Shown: positions 9,379 through 23,716, counted from the stretch's first letter. The stretch: DNA of 64,000 nt from Pseudomonas palmensis (GCF_017848315.1 NZ_JAFKEC010000009.1:62001-126000), one strand, 5' to 3'. Numbers and translations: made by a program. Notes: a model not told the origin generated them from the sequence alone.

Positions 9379-10089
9379 TCAATTGCCGCGATTGGCCCAG
9401 CGCTGCCTCAGCCACTCCAGGTCTTCCGGTCGCGTCACCTTGATATTGTCGTTGCGCCCTTCGACCAGCCGCGGCGCCTGCCCCGACCATTCGATGGCCG
9501 ACGCCTCGTCGGTGATAGCCACGTCCGCCACCAGGCTGTCTGCCAGCGCACGGTGCAATGCCCCCAGGCGGAACATCTGCGGGGTGTACGCCTGCCACAC
9601 CGTGCTGCGGTCGATGGTGGCGCTTACCCGCCCGTTGGCATCGGCACGCTTGAGCGTGTCGCGCGCCGGCACCGCCAGCAGCCCGCCCACCGGATCATTC
9701 GCCAGCTCGCCCAGCAGGCGGTCGAGATCGTCGCGCGCCAGGTTCGGCCGCGCCGCATCGTGCACCAGCACCCAGTCGTTGTCGGCCGCGCCCTGGGCAT
9801 GCAGCAGCAGCAAGGCGTTGAGCACCGAATCGGCACGCTCGCGCCCACCTGCCGCACGCTGGATGCGCGTATCGCTGGCGCAGGCCAGGCCCGGCCAGTA
9901 AGGGTCGTCGGCAGCAATGCTGACCACCACGCCCTTGAGGCATGGATGGTCGAGAAAACAGTCGAGGCTATGCTCGAGAATCGTCCGCCCGCCCAGTTGC
10001 AGGTACTGCTTGGGACGGTCGGCCGCCATGCGGGCACCAACACCCGCGGCAGGAATCACTGCCCAGAAGGCAGGCAGGGACGCCGTCAT
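9379..10089 (-). CDS. ispD: 2-C-methyl-D-erythritol 4-phosphate cytidylyltransferase
   Basis: This 236-residue MEP-pathway enzyme couples MEP to CTP. The nucleotide-binding loop is PAAGVGARMAADRPKQYLQL, and VLVHDAARPNL and TDEASAIEWSG are family motifs. It overlaps ftsB by 4 bases (ATGA), so both are probably translated together. This ftsB-ispD pairing is widespread in gammaproteobacteria. ispF is separated from it by the formaldehyde genes and the LysR gene. Confidence 0.97.
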   Translation of the reverse strand: MTASLPAFWAVIPAAGVGARMAADRPKQYLQLGGRTILEHSLDCFLDHPCLKGVVVSIAADDPYWPGLACASDTRIQRAAGGRERADSVLNALLLLHAQGAADNDWVLVHDAARPNLARDDLDRLLGELANDPVGGLLAVPARDTLKRADANGRVSATIDRSTVWQAYTPQMFRLGALHRALADSLVADVAITDEASAIEWSGQAPRLVEGRNDNIKVTRPEDLEWLRQRWANRGN

Positions 10090-10364
10090 TGGGCCAACTG
10101 GTAGAGGGTTTCACCCTCCTTGACCATACCCAGCTCATGACGAGCGCGTTCTTCGACGGTTTCCATACCTTTCTTCAACTCCAGCACTTCGGCATCAAGC
10201 ACGCGATTACGCTCCAGCAGACGCTCGTTTTCAGCGTGCTGGTCGGCGATCTGCTGCTTGAGGTCGGCAACCTGGGCCAGGCTGCCGTTGCCCACCCACA
10301 GACGGTACTGCAGGCCACCCAGCAACAGGAGCAAGACGAGGAACAACCAATAGGGACTACGCAT
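10086..10364 (-). CDS. ftsB: Cell division protein FtsB
   Basis: The 92-residue single-pass inner-membrane protein of the divisome forms the FtsQBL complex. It has a short cytoplasmic tip (MRSPYW), a transmembrane helix (about residues 6-22, leucine-rich) and a periplasmic coiled coil (VADLKQQIADQHAENERLL and on). The conserved C-terminal part ERARHELGMVKEGETLYQ is present. The start at 10364 was chosen because it places the membrane helix at the N-terminus; an in-frame extension to 10460 has no such support. Confidence 0.95.
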   Translation of the reverse strand: MRSPYWLFLVLLLLLGGLQYRLWVGNGSLAQVADLKQQIADQHAENERLLERNRVLDAEVLELKKGMETVEERARHELGMVKEGETLYQLAQ

Positions 10365-10524
10365 CAGGGTATCCACTGGAAAAAGGCCGCCCGTGCACAA
10401 GGGGCTGATGGCACGAAGCCTGACCGAAGCCAGGCTTTGTGGGGAAAGCACTTGCTGCACAGGGTTGCTGAAAGATTAGCTGCGTCTTTCAGCCTCACAC
10501 TGCGGCCTTTTTACCATCTCTGGC

Positions 10525-11935
<1,411 letters not shown>

Positions 11936-11969
11936 ATGAACGGGCGGTACTTTACCGGAGAATCGAGGT

Positions 11970-14468
<2,499 letters not shown>

Positions 14469-14718
14469 TTAAAGCGGTCAGTGCCGCCGGGGAAAGCGAA
14501 GGAAGGCCGAAGCCCCCGATCACCTGCGTCAATCACAGTGCATCTTAAAAAACTGCCGCGCCTGGTCAGACCGGGGGTTGAAAACCCGGTAAGGAGCTCG
14601 CTAAACATTTTTAGAATCGCCCAGCAAAAAACTGCTTGGTAATCGGCAACTGCCGTGATTCAGATGAAGTCACAGAAGTTGTATCAAGAAGGGAGCGTAG
14701 TCTACCGGAATGTCCCTT

Positions 14719-16002
14719 TCATCTCAAACCTTGCGCGCTTGTCGGTACGCACCAGTGCAGTTGCCCGTCGGCAAGCCCCAGCCCCGGCAGGTTGGCCACC
14801 GCCAGCAACTGCCCGTCGCGGTACAGCAGCGGCACGCGCTGGCGGGCGAACAAGGGTAGCTGGCGCTCGTTGAGCAACCGCTTGAGGTCGCGATGGCCTC
14901 TGCCCTCGATCGCCATCCTCTCGCCGCCCTGGCGATAGCGCACCTGCAGCGGGCCCTGCGGCAACCTGCCGCTTAGTGTCAACTGGCCATTACCGGGCAG
15001 TGCAAGCGGCTGGCGCGGGTCGAGCCAGGGGCCCGGCTGCGCCGGCGGCGTGAGCCAGTGCGCACCCAGCCAGTAGATGCGCAGGCCACTGCGGTGCAGC
15101 TCGCCATCGGCCAGGCGCCATACAGGACGCCCTTCGCCGCCGGCATCGCGCACGTCTTCCCAACCCGACCAGTGGCGGGTGTCCGGCAGGCGCGTGCGCG
15201 CCGCCAGCCAGTACTGCAGGGCGTTGCGCTGGCGTGCCGGGGACAGTTGGCGCAGCACCTCCAGATCCAGCGACGGGCAGCCCAACCAGGCGAAGGCATC
15301 AGGGGTCGAGGCTTGTGCGAGGTCCTGCTGCGCCACTTCATCGAGCAGGCCCTGCGCCTCGGCCAGGTGCGCGGCGCTGCGCGCCAGGCTGCGCGCCGCC
15401 TGGGGCCAGCGTCGGGTCAGCGCCGGCAGCACCTGGTGGCGCAGGTAGTTGCGCGAGAACTGGGTGTCATCGTTGCTGGGGTCTTCTATCCAGTGCAGGC
15501 CATGCGCGGTGGCGTAGGCCAGCAGTTCATCACGCGGGGTATCCAGCAAGGGTCGCAGCAGGCTGCCCTGCCCCAGCGCCCGCTGCGCCGGCATTCCCGA
15601 CAGGCCACGCAGGCCGGCCCCGCGCAACAGCCGAAACAGCAGCGTCTCGGCCTGGTCGTCGCGGTGCTGGCCGGTCAGCAGCAGTTCGCCCGGGCGCAGG
15701 GCCTGGGCGAAGGCTGCATAGCGCGCGTCCCGGGCGCCCTGCTCCAGGCTGGCGCCTGGGGCGACGTGCACATGGATGATGTCCAGCGGTACGCCCAGGC
15801 TGTCGCACAGGCGCTGGCAGTGGGCCGGCCACGCATCGGCAGCGGCTTGCAGACCGTGGTGGACATGGAGGGCACGAAGGGGCGCAGCCGGCTGTTGGGC
15901 CAGCAGGTGCAGCAGGACGGTGGAGTCGAGGCCGCCAGAGAGGGCGACGCACCAGCCGGTAGCTTGGTGCCAGGGGGACAGGGTGTTGCGCAGGTCGATC
16001 AT
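14719..16002 (-). CDS. tilS: tRNA(Ile)-lysidine synthase
   Basis: The 427-residue enzyme modifies C34 of tRNA-Ile(CAU) to lysidine so that it reads AUA. The ATP pyrophosphatase loop is ALSGGLDSTVLLHLL near the N-terminus; TGQHRDDQAETLLFRLLRG follows, and the C-terminal TilS substrate-binding domain ends near LLYRDGQLLAVANLPG. The AAGGG that serves as its ribosome-binding site lies inside the stem of a REP-like hairpin that begins in the start codon itself. The gene follows accA by 63 bases. Confidence 0.97.
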   Translation of the reverse strand: MIDLRNTLSPWHQATGWCVALSGGLDSTVLLHLLAQQPAAPLRALHVHHGLQAAADAWPAHCQRLCDSLGVPLDIIHVHVAPGASLEQGARDARYAAFAQALRPGELLLTGQHRDDQAETLLFRLLRGAGLRGLSGMPAQRALGQGSLLRPLLDTPRDELLAYATAHGLHWIEDPSNDDTQFSRNYLRHQVLPALTRRWPQAARSLARSAAHLAEAQGLLDEVAQQDLAQASTPDAFAWLGCPSLDLEVLRQLSPARQRNALQYWLAARTRLPDTRHWSGWEDVRDAGGEGRPVWRLADGELHRSGLRIYWLGAHWLTPPAQPGPWLDPRQPLALPGNGQLTLSGRLPQGPLQVRYRQGGERMAIEGRGHRDLKRLLNERQLPLFARQRVPLLYRDGQLLAVANLPGLGLADGQLHWCVPTSAQGLR

Positions 16003-16057
16003 CGGTGGCCCTTCGCCGGCAAAGCCGGCTCCTACAGAAGCGAAAGGGCCACCGATG
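16000..16057. repeat. REP-like hairpin spanning the tilS translation start
   Basis: The 16-base left arm (16000-16015, CATCGGTGGCCC then TTCG) pairs with 16041-16057 apart from one bulged base. The enclosed sequence CCGGCAAAGCCGGCTCCTACAG is a P. putida REP core (written here as 22 bases in two parts: CCGGCAAAGCC + GGCTCCTACAG). On the tilS messenger the stem includes the likely Shine-Dalgarno and the ATG. Confidence 0.75.
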
Positions 16058-16065
16058 AGTTCAGA

Positions 16066-17013
16066 TCAGAGCCCGTAGCTCATCAGGCGATCATAACGGC
16101 GCTTGAGCAGCGCGTCGTTGTCGAACGCCTTGAGCATGTCCAACTGCTCGATCAGCGAAGCGCGGATGTTGGCCGAGGCTGCCGCCGGGTCACGGTGTGC
16201 GCCGCCCAGTGGTTCGCCGATCACTTTGTCAACGATACCCAGGCCCTTGAGGCGCTCGGCCGTGATGCCCATCGCTTCGGCTGCGTCAGCAGCCTTCTCG
16301 GCAGTCTTCCACAGGATCGAGGCGCAGCCTTCCGGCGAAATCACCGCGTAGGTGGAGTACTGCAGCATGTTCAGCTGGTCGCAAACGCCGATGGCCAGTG
16401 CACCGCCCGAACCGCCTTCGCCGATCACGGTGGCGATGATCGGCGTTTTCAGGCGAGCCATCACGCGCAGGTTCCAGGCAATCGCTTCGCTCTGGTTGCG
16501 CTCTTCGGCGTCGATGCCGGGGTAGGCGCCCGGGGTGTCGATGAAGGTCAGGATCGGCATCTTGAAGCGTTCGGCCATTTCCATCAGGCGGCACGCCTTG
16601 CGGTAGCCTTCAGGGCGTGGCATGCCGAAGTTGCGGCGCACCTTCTCGCGCACTTCACGGCCTTTCTGATGACCGATCACCATCACCGGCTGGTCGTCCA
16701 GGCGGGCGATGCCACCAACGATCGCGGCGTCGTCGGAGAAGTGGCGGTCGCCATGCAGCTCGTCGAACTCGGTGAAGATGTGGTCGATGTAGTCCAGGGT
16801 GTACGGACGACGCGGGTGACGCGCCAGGCGCGCGATCTGCCAGCTGGTCAGGTTGCCGAAAATGCTCTCGGTCAGCGTGCTGCTCTTGTCTTGCAGACGG
16901 GCGATTTCATCGCCGATGTTCAGCGAGTTGTCATTGCCGACCAGGCGCAGCTCTTCGATCTTGGCTTGCAGGTCAGCAATCGGCTGTTCGAAATCCAGAA
17001 AATTCGGGTTCAT
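16066..17013 (-). CDS. accA: Acetyl-CoA carboxylase carboxyltransferase subunit alpha
   Basis: The 315-residue alpha subunit pairs with AccD to transfer carboxylate from biotin to acetyl-CoA, the first committed step of fatty acid synthesis. Seen are the N-terminal coiled helix ([19 protein letters not shown]), the [18 protein letters not shown] motif, [18 protein letters not shown] and [15 protein letters not shown], which form the acyl-CoA site. I preferred the second Met (17013), matching family length; 17019 is two codons earlier. It follows dnaE in the same direction. Confidence 0.97.
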   Translation of the reverse strand: MNPNFLDFEQPIADLQAKIEELRLVGNDNSLNIGDEIARLQDKSSTLTESIFGNLTSWQIARLARHPRRPYTLDYIDHIFTEFDELHGDRHFSDDAAIVGGIARLDDQPVMVIGHQKGREVREKVRRNFGMPRPEGYRKACRLMEMAERFKMPILTFIDTPGAYPGIDAEERNQSEAIAWNLRVMARLKTPIIATVIGEGGSGGALAIGVCDQLNMLQYSTYAVISPEGCASILWKTAEKAADAAEAMGITAERLKGLGIVDKVIGEPLGGAHRDPAAASANIRASLIEQLDMLKAFDNDALLKRRYDRLMSYGL

Positions 17014-17119
17014 AGGCATCCGTCTTGGGTCGACGGCCAGGCGGCCGGCCGGTTGATCCGTTTGGCGCCCTACCTTAAGGGATCAGGCGCATTCAGGTCG
17101 AGATTAAAAATTCATCAAT

Positions 17120-20100
17120 TCATCGATATTGCAGGAAGACGTTCTCACGCCCGAACTGGTCACGCAGGGCCTGAATCAGTCCGTCCGCGGGGTCGATGCG
17201 CCAACCTTCGCCAAACTGCAGCAGGGCGCGCGCATCGTTGCCGGTGTATTCCATGCTGATCGGGCACGCGCCGCGATGGCGCTTGAACAGCTCGCCCAGC
17301 CACGCCAGGCGGTCGCCCTTGAGGGCGTCGGCATGGATCTTCAGGCGCAGGCTTTCGGCCAGGTTGGTACGTGCATCTTCCATGCTCATCACACGCTTGA
17401 CCCGCAGGCGCAGGCCACCGGAGAAGTCGTCATTGCTGACCTCCCCTTCGACCACCACCATCGCGTCGGTCTGCAGCAACGGCTGCGCGGCCATGAACGC
17501 ATCGGCAAACAGCGACGCCTCGATGCGCCCGGAGCGGTCGTCGAGGGTCACGAAGCCCATCTTGTCGCCCTTCTTGTTCTTCATCACGCGCAGCGCAATG
17601 ATCATGCCGGCCACGGTCTGGGTATCGCGGGCCGGCTTGAGGTCGATGATGCGCTGACGGGCGAAACGGCGGATCTCGCCTTCGTACTCGTCGATCGGGT
17701 GGCCGGTCAGGTACAGGCCCAGGGTGTCCTTCTCGCCGCGCAGGCGTTCCTTGAGGGTCAGCTCGCGGGCGTTGCGGTGGTTGGCATAGACGTCGGCGTC
17801 GGCCTCCACGAACAACCCGCCGAACAGGTCCGAGTGCCCGCTGTCGTGGGTGCGTGCGGTCTGTTCGGCCGACTTGATCGCCTCTTCCATCGCCCCCAGC
17901 AGCACCGCGCGATTACGGTCGATGTTGGCCTGGTAGGCCTTGATTTCGTCGTGGAAGAACGGCCCCAGGCGGTCCAGCGCACCGCTGCGGATCAATGCAT
18001 CGAGGGTGCGCTTGTTGATGCGCTTGAGGTCGACCCGCTCGCAGAAGTCGAACAGGTCCTTGAACGGCCCGCTGCTGCGCGCCTCGACGATCGCGTCGAC
18101 AGGGCCCTCGCCCACGCCCTTGATCGCGCCCAGGCCATACACGATGCGGCCGTCGTCGTTGACCGTGAACTTGAAGTCGGAGGTGTTCACATCCGGTGCA
18201 TCGAGGCGCAGCTTCATGCTGCGCACTTCCTCGATCAGGGTCACCACCTTGTCGGTGTTGTGCATATCCGCCGACAGTACCGCAGCCATGAACGCGGCCG
18301 GGTGATGGGTCTTGAGCCAGGCGGTCTGGTACGACACCAGGCCGTAGGCGGCGGAGTGGGACTTGTTGAAACCGTAACCGGCGAATTTTTCCACCAGGTC
18401 GAAGATGTTGCCCGCCAGGTCCGGGTCGATGTTGTTGGTGGCGCAGCCTTCGATGAAACCGCCACGCTGCTTGGCCATTTCCTCGGGCTTCTTCTTGCCC
18501 ATCGCCCGGCGCAGCATGTCCGCACCGCCAAGGGTGTAGCCGGCCATCACCTGGGCGATCTGCATCACCTGTTCCTGGTACAGGATGATGCCGTAGGTCG
18601 GCGCCAGTACCGGCTTGAGGCCTTCGTACTGGTAGTCGGAGTGCGGGTAGGCCAGCTCGGCGCGGCCGTGCTTGCGGTTGATGAAGTCGTCCACCATGCC
18701 CGATTGCAGTGGGCCCGGGCGGAACAGTGCCACCAGTGCGATAAGGTCTTCCAGGCAGTCGGGCTTGAGCTTCTTGATCAGCTCCTTCATGCCGCGCGAC
18801 TCGAGCTGGAATACCGCAGTGGTCTCGGCCTTCTGCAGCAGGTCGTAGGTTTTCTTGTCGTCCAGCGGGATGAAGTCGATGTTCAGGTCCGGCAGGCCGG
18901 CCTTGGCCTGCTCGCGGTTGATCGTCTCCATTGCCCACTTGATGATGGTCAGGGTACGCAGGCCAAGGAAGTCGAACTTCACCAGGCCGGCCGCCTCCAC
19001 GTCATCCTTGTCGAACTGGGTTACCAGGCCGCCGCCCTCTTCGTCACAGGCAATCGGCGAGAAGTCGGTGAGTTTGGTCGGCGCGATGACCACGCCACCG
19101 GCGTGCTTGCCGGTGCCCCGGGTAACGCCCTCGAGCTTGAGGGCCATGTCCCAGATTTCCTTGGCATCCTCGTCGGTCTTGAGGAAGTCGCGCAGCATTT
19201 CCTCCTGCTCGTAGGCCTTCTCCAGGGTCATGCCGACTTCGAACGGAATCATCTTCGACAGGCGGTCGGCCAGGCCGTAGGACTTGCCCTGCACCCGCGC
19301 CACGTCACGCACCACCGCCTTGGCCGCCATGGTGCCGAAGGTGATGATCTGGCTCACCGCATTGCGCCCGTAGGCATCGGCCACGTACTCGATCACGCGG
19401 TCGCGACCGTCCATGCAGAAGTCGACGTCGAAGTCGGGCATCGAGACCCGTTCAGGGTTGAGGAAACGTTCGAACAGCAGGTCGTAGGCCAGCGGGTCGA
19501 GGTCGGTGATCTTCAGCACGTAGGCCACCAGCGAGCCGGCACCCGACCCCCGGCCCGGACCTACCGGCACGCCGTTGTTCTTGGCCCACTTGATGAAGTC
19601 CATAACGATCAGGAAGTAACCGGGAAAGCCCATCTGGATGATGATGTCCAGCTCGAACTTCAGCCGGTCGAGGTAGACCTGGCGCTTCTCTTCATAGTTG
19701 GGCGTGGTGTCCTTGGGCCAGAGCACCGCCAGGCGCTCTTCCAGGCCTTCATGGGACACATGGCGCAGGTATTCGTCGATGCCCATGCCGTTGGGCGTGG
19801 GGAAGTCGGGCAGGAAGTGCTTGCCCAGCTGCACCTCGATGTTGCAGCGCTTGGCGATCTCGACCGTGTTGGCCAGGGCGTCGGGCAGGTCGCTGAACAG
19901 CTCGGCCATTTCTTCCGGGCTTTTCAGGTACTGCTGGTCGCTGTAGTTGCGCGAACGCCGCGGATCGTCCAGGGCACGGCCTTCGCCGATGCACACCCGG
20001 GTTTCGTGGGCGTCGTAGTCGGTCTGCTTGATGAAGCGCACGTCGTTGGTGGCCACCAGCGGCGCGCCCAGGCGGTCGGCAAGGGCCACGGCGGCGTGCA

Positions 20101-20641
20101 AATACTCTTCGTCGCCGCTGCGGTTGGTGCGCTGCACCTCGACATAGAAGCGATCGGGGAACATCGCCATCCAGTCGCGCAGCAGGGCCTCGGCTTCCTG
20201 CGGGTTGTTGCCCAGCAGTGCCATGCCGATATCGCCTTCCCTGGCCGCCGACAAGGCGATCAGGCCCTCGCTGGCCGGGGCGATCCACTCGCGCTCGATG
20301 ACCACCACGCCATTGCGCTGGCCGTCCATCCAGCCACGGGAGATCAGCTCGGTGAGGTTGCGGTAGCCCTTGGCGTTCATCGCCAACAGGCAGATGCGCG
20401 ACAGCGGCAGGTCGGGGTCGGCGTTGGACAGCCACAGGTCGGCCCCACAGATCGGCTTGATCCCGCTGCCCATGGCGGTCTTGTAGAACTTGACCAGCGA
20501 GCACATGTTGCTCTGGTCGGTGACGGCCACCGCCGGCATGTTCATCCCGGCCAGGGCCTTGACCAGCGGCTTGATCCGCACCAGGCCATCGACCAGCGAG
20601 AATTCGGTGTGCAGGCGAAGATGAACGAAAGAAGCCGACAT
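17120..20641 (-). CDS. dnaE: DNA polymerase III subunit alpha
   Basis: The 1173-residue replicative polymerase is of the DnaE1 type. An N-terminal PHP domain (FVHLRLHTEFSLVDG) is followed by the palm with VGPGRGSGAGSLVAY and the catalytic aspartates in MPDFDVDFCMDGRDRVIEY. Later come the fingers (GTGKHAGGVVIAP), a helix-hairpin-helix region (YGLGAIKGVGEGPVDAIVEA) and an OB fold (TVAGMIIALRVMKNKKGDKM). The ATG at 20641 has AGGA five bases upstream; an extension to 20698 lacks family support. A terminator-like hairpin precedes it after rnhB. Confidence 0.98.
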   Translation of the reverse strand: MSASFVHLRLHTEFSLVDGLVRIKPLVKALAGMNMPAVAVTDQSNMCSLVKFYKTAMGSGIKPICGADLWLSNADPDLPLSRICLLAMNAKGYRNLTELISRGWMDGQRNGVVVIEREWIAPASEGLIALSAAREGDIGMALLGNNPQEAEALLRDWMAMFPDRFYVEVQRTNRSGDEEYLHAAVALADRLGAPLVATNDVRFIKQTDYDAHETRVCIGEGRALDDPRRSRNYSDQQYLKSPEEMAELFSDLPDALANTVEIAKRCNIEVQLGKHFLPDFPTPNGMGIDEYLRHVSHEGLEERLAVLWPKDTTPNYEEKRQVYLDRLKFELDIIIQMGFPGYFLIVMDFIKWAKNNGVPVGPGRGSGAGSLVAYVLKITDLDPLAYDLLFERFLNPERVSMPDFDVDFCMDGRDRVIEYVADAYGRNAVSQIITFGTMAAKAVVRDVARVQGKSYGLADRLSKMIPFEVGMTLEKAYEQEEMLRDFLKTDEDAKEIWDMALKLEGVTRGTGKHAGGVVIAPTKLTDFSPIACDEEGGGLVTQFDKDDVEAAGLVKFDFLGLRTLTIIKWAMETINREQAKAGLPDLNIDFIPLDDKKTYDLLQKAETTAVFQLESRGMKELIKKLKPDCLEDLIALVALFRPGPLQSGMVDDFINRKHGRAELAYPHSDYQYEGLKPVLAPTYGIILYQEQVMQIAQVMAGYTLGGADMLRRAMGKKKPEEMAKQRGGFIEGCATNNIDPDLAGNIFDLVEKFAGYGFNKSHSAAYGLVSYQTAWLKTHHPAAFMAAVLSADMHNTDKVVTLIEEVRSMKLRLDAPDVNTSDFKFTVNDDGRIVYGLGAIKGVGEGPVDAIVEARSSGPFKDLFDFCERVDLKRINKRTLDALIRSGALDRLGPFFHDEIKAYQANIDRNRAVLLGAMEEAIKSAEQTARTHDSGHSDLFGGLFVEADADVYANHRNARELTLKERLRGEKDTLGLYLTGHPIDEYEGEIRRFARQRIIDLKPARDTQTVAGMIIALRVMKNKKGDKMGFVTLDDRSGRIEASLFADAFMAAQPLLQTDAMVVVEGEVSNDDFSGGLRLRVKRVMSMEDARTNLAESLRLKIHADALKGDRLAWLGELFKRHRGACPISMEYTGNDARALLQFGEGWRIDPADGLIQALRDQFGRENVFLQYR

Positions 20642-20660
20642 GATGATCCTATAGCAGCAC

Positions 20661-20690
20661 AAAACAACAAGGCCCGGATTGTACCGGGCC
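20661..20690 (-). terminator. Intrinsic terminator after rnhB, upstream of dnaE
   Basis: On the minus strand GAGGCCCGG, loop TACAAT and CCGGGCC are followed by TTGTTGTTTT. It separates the lpx-rnhB unit from dnaE, leaving about 20 bases before the dnaE start, so dnaE expression may depend on read-through. Confidence 0.75.
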
Positions 20691-20743
20691 TCGATCAAAA
20701 CTACAGCCTGCGCGGGAGTGGTCAGGCTGAACGGGGGTTGCCT

Positions 20744-21373
20744 CTACACCGGCAACAGGCAGTTGGCCTGCAGGCCACGGGCCTCGAATGCAGCCCTTAC
20801 CGGGGCGAACGAGCGCCGGTGAATCGGCGTGGGGCCAAGCCGGGCCAGGGCTTCAAGGTGCAGCGGGGTCGGGTAGCCCTTGTGCCCGCCGATGCCGTAG
20901 CCAGGGTAGATCAGCTCGAAGGCAGCCATTTCCCGGTCACGGGTCACCTTGGCCAGGATAGAGGCCGCAGCGATGGCCGGCACCTGGCTGTCACCCTTGA
21001 CCACCGGCGCCGATGGCACGTTGAGCTTGGGGCAACGGTTGCCGTCGATCAGTGCCAGCTTGGGCGTGATGTGCAGGCCTTCGACCGCGCGCTGCATGGC
21101 CAGCATGGTGGCATGCAGAATGTTCAGCTGGTCGATCTCGTCGACCTCGGCGCGGGCGATGTGAAAGCTCAGGGCCTTCTCGCAGATCTCGTCGAAGAGC
21201 TTTTCGCGGCGCGCCTCGGTGAGTTTTTTCGAATCGTTCAGGCCCAGGATCGGCCGGCTCGGGTCGAGGATCACGGCAGCGGTCACCACCGCGCCACACA
21301 GCGGGCCGCGGCCGACTTCGTCAACCCCGGCGACCAGGTCTTCGACCAGGTTGAAATCCAGTCCGATTTGCAT
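20744..21373 (-). CDS. rnhB: Ribonuclease HII
   Basis: The 209-residue enzyme cuts RNA in RNA-DNA hybrids and at single ribonucleotides. The catalytic Asp-Glu pair is in [20 protein letters not shown]; further aspartates lie in [12 protein letters not shown] and LIDGN; and the conserved end [19 protein letters not shown] is present. It starts directly after the lpxB stop with no gap, in the common lpxB-rnhB-dnaE order. Confidence 0.97.
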   Translation of the reverse strand: MQIGLDFNLVEDLVAGVDEVGRGPLCGAVVTAAVILDPSRPILGLNDSKKLTEARREKLFDEICEKALSFHIARAEVDEIDQLNILHATMLAMQRAVEGLHITPKLALIDGNRCPKLNVPSAPVVKGDSQVPAIAAASILAKVTRDREMAAFELIYPGYGIGGHKGYPTPLHLEALARLGPTPIHRRSFAPVRAAFEARGLQANCLLPV

Positions 21374-22501
21374 TTATCGATGTTCCAGCAAGGCCAGTAC
21401 CGCGTCGGCTGCCTGGTTGGAGGCATCGCGGCGCAGGGTACGGTGAATCTGATCGAAGCTCTCGGTCTGCTGCTCGCCAACGCTCACCAGTGGTGCCAGG
21501 GTCTGCGCCAGGGCCTCGCTGGTGGCGGCCTCCTGCAGCAGTTCGGGCACCAGCAGGCGCTGGGCCAGCAGGTTGGGCAGCGATACATAAGGGCTTTTGA
21601 CCAGGCGCTTGAGAATCCAGTAGGTCACCGGGGCCACGCGGTACGCCACCACCATGGGTCGCTTGAACAACAGCGCCTCCAGGGTAGCGGTGCCCGAGGC
21701 GATCAATACCGCATCGCAGGCCGCCAGGGCCTGGTGCGACTGGCCGTCGAGCAGGGTCAGTGGCAGGTCGCGGCCTTCGAGCATCTGTTCGAGCTGGGCA
21801 CGGCGCACCGGATTGGCGCAGGGCGAGACGAAGCGCACCCCCGGCACCAGCTCGCGAAGCCGCTGTGCGGTATCCAGAAACAGTGCACCCAGGCGCCCTA
21901 CTTCGCCGCCACGGCTGCCTGGCATCAGCGCCACCAAGGGGCCGTCGGGCAGGCCCAGCGCTTCACGCGCTGCAGTGCGGTCGGCCTGCAGCGGGATGGT
22001 ATCGGCCAGCGGGTGGCCGACGAAACGCACCGGCACGCCCTGCTCTTCATAGAACCGCGCCTCGAACGGAAACAGCGTGAGCATCAGGTCGCAGCCTTCG
22101 CGGATCTTCAGCACACGCTTCTGCCGCCAGGCCCATACCGAAGGGCTGACGTAGTGCACGGTCTTGATGCCGGCCTGGCGCAGTTTCAGTTCGATGTTGA
22201 GGGTGAAGTCGGGCGCATCGATACCGATGAACACGTCCGGTTTCTGCTCGATCAGCGTCTGGATCAGCAGCTTGCGGCGCTTGAGCAGCTCGCGCAGGCG
22301 ACCCAGCACTTCGACCAGGCCCATGACGGCCAGGCGCTCCATGGGAAAGTAGGAACTCAGCCCCTCGGCTTCCATCAATGGGCCGCCGACGCCGATAAAG
22401 CGTACCTGCGGATGGCGGGCCTTGAGTGCACGCATCAGGCCGGCGCCAAGAATATCGCCGCTGGCTTCGCCTGCCACCAGCGCTACACAGAGTTGCGCCA
22501 T
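21374..22501 (-). CDS. lpxB: Lipid-A-disaccharide synthase
   Basis: The 375-residue GT19 glycosyltransferase joins lipid X and UDP-diacylglucosamine at the inner membrane to give the disaccharide of lipid A. Seen are the N-terminal [37 protein letters not shown] and [20 protein letters not shown], and the C-terminal [19 protein letters not shown] that binds the nucleotide. It lies one base after lpxA and directly before rnhB. Confidence 0.98.
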   Translation of the reverse strand: MAQLCVALVAGEASGDILGAGLMRALKARHPQVRFIGVGGPLMEAEGLSSYFPMERLAVMGLVEVLGRLRELLKRRKLLIQTLIEQKPDVFIGIDAPDFTLNIELKLRQAGIKTVHYVSPSVWAWRQKRVLKIREGCDLMLTLFPFEARFYEEQGVPVRFVGHPLADTIPLQADRTAAREALGLPDGPLVALMPGSRGGEVGRLGALFLDTAQRLRELVPGVRFVSPCANPVRRAQLEQMLEGRDLPLTLLDGQSHQALAACDAVLIASGTATLEALLFKRPMVVAYRVAPVTYWILKRLVKSPYVSLPNLLAQRLLVPELLQEAATSEALAQTLAPLVSVGEQQTESFDQIHRTLRRDASNQAADAVLALLEHR

Positions 22502-22502
22502 G

Positions 22503-23279
22503 TCAGCGGGTGATGCCGCGGGCGGAGTTCTGGATCGACTTGACGAACAGGTCGACCTCGGGGAACTGCTGGGCGGGCTCGGCCAGTTCGGCGATGGCCT
22601 GGTCGACCGTCAGGTTCTGGCGATACACCACCTTGTAGGCGCGGCGCAGGGCATGGATAGCCTCATCGCTGAAACCGCGACGGCGCATGCCTTCGAAGTT
22701 CATGCTGCGCGCCTCGGCCGGGTTGCCAAACACGGTGACGAAGGCCGGCACATCCTTGCCGATGGCGGTACCCATGCCGGAAAAGCTGTGGGCGCCGATA
22801 TGGCAGAACTGGTGCACCAGGGTAAACCCGGACAGTATCGCCCAGTCGCCCACATGCACATGCCCGGCCAGCGCGGTGTTGTTGACCAGGATGCAGTGGT
22901 TGCCGATCACGCTGTCGTGCCCGATATGGGCATAGGCCATGACCAGGTTGTGATCACCCAGGGTGGTTTCGCTACGGTCCTGCACGGTGCCACGGTGAAT
23001 GGTCACGCCTTCGCGGATCACATTGTGGTCGCCGATCACCAGGCGCGTCGGTTCACCCTTGTACTTGAGGTCAGGGGTGTCTTCGCCGACAGAGGCGAAC
23101 TGGTAGATGCGGTTGTGCTTGCCGATGCGGGTCGGCCCTTTGAGAATCACATGCGGACCAATCACGGTCCCTTCCCCGATCTCGACCCCGGCACCGACGA
23201 TCGACCATGGGCCGACCTCGACGCCGTCGGCAATCTTTGCCGATGGATCGATGATTGCCCGAGGGTCAATCAAACTCAT
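22503..23279 (-). CDS. lpxA: UDP-N-acetylglucosamine O-acyltransferase LpxA
   Basis: This 258-residue trimeric enzyme adds the first 3-hydroxyacyl chain in lipid A synthesis, taken from acyl-ACP. It folds as a left-handed parallel beta helix; hexapeptide repeats run from [17 protein letters not shown] to about residue 185. The catalytic His is expected in [17 protein letters not shown] (His near 122). The C-terminal helical part [17 protein letters not shown] is present. The ATG at 23279 overlaps the fabZ stop by four bases. Confidence 0.98.
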   Translation of the reverse strand: MSLIDPRAIIDPSAKIADGVEVGPWSIVGAGVEIGEGTVIGPHVILKGPTRIGKHNRIYQFASVGEDTPDLKYKGEPTRLVIGDHNVIREGVTIHRGTVQDRSETTLGDHNLVMAYAHIGHDSVIGNHCILVNNTALAGHVHVGDWAILSGFTLVHQFCHIGAHSFSGMGTAIGKDVPAFVTVFGNPAEARSMNFEGMRRRGFSDEAIHALRRAYKVVYRQNLTVDQAIAELAEPAQQFPEVDLFVKSIQNSARGITR

Positions 23280-23716
23280 AGTTTGCGTTCCGCGCAGATG
23301 ATCTCGGCCGAGCATACCGGCTTGCCGTCCACCGACGCCTGGCACTCGAACTTCCAGATCTGGCGCTTGCAGCTGATGAACTTGGCTTCGAGGATCAGTT
23401 GATCACCCGGCAGCACCGGCTGGCGAAAGCGCAACTTGTCGGAACCGACGAAGTAGTACAGGGTACCGTCCGCGGGTTTGACGTCCAGCATCTTGAAACC
23501 GAGGATGCCGGCTGCCTGGGCCATCGCTTCGATGATCAGCACGCCGGGCATGATCGGGTGCGCCGGGAAGTGACCGTTGAAGAAAGGCTCGTTGATGCTG
23601 ACATTCTTGTAGGCACGAATGCGCTGGGCCTCTACGTCCAAGTCCACCACCCGGTCCACCAGCAGGAACGGGTAACGGTGAGGCAAATATTCGCGAATCT
23701 CGTTGATGTCCATCAT
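23276..23716 (-). CDS. fabZ: 3-hydroxyacyl-[acyl-carrier-protein] dehydratase FabZ
   Basis: The 146-residue hotdog-fold dehydratase acts in type II fatty acid synthesis and competes with LpxA for the 3-hydroxyacyl-ACP substrate. The catalytic His is in [20 protein letters not shown] and the Glu is in the same block; [13 protein letters not shown] is the N-terminal motif. The start at 23716 ([11 protein letters not shown]) follows family usage; the upstream Shine-Dalgarno is poor, and an in-frame TTG at 23779 is possible but less likely. Confidence 0.96.
   Translation of the reverse strand: MMDINEIREYLPHRYPFLLVDRVVDLDVEAQRIRAYKNVSINEPFFNGHFPAHPIMPGVLIIEAMAQAAGILGFKMLDVKPADGTLYYFVGSDKLRFRQPVLPGDQLILEAKFISCKRQIWKFECQASVDGKPVCSAEIICAERKL

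Noticed and set aside
17129..22513. A nearly 1800-codon open frame on the plus strand across dnaE, rnhB and lpxB
   Set aside because: It is antisense to genes with clear family motifs, has no ribosome-binding site or recognisable domain, and reflects the scarcity of stop codons opposite high-GC coding sequence.
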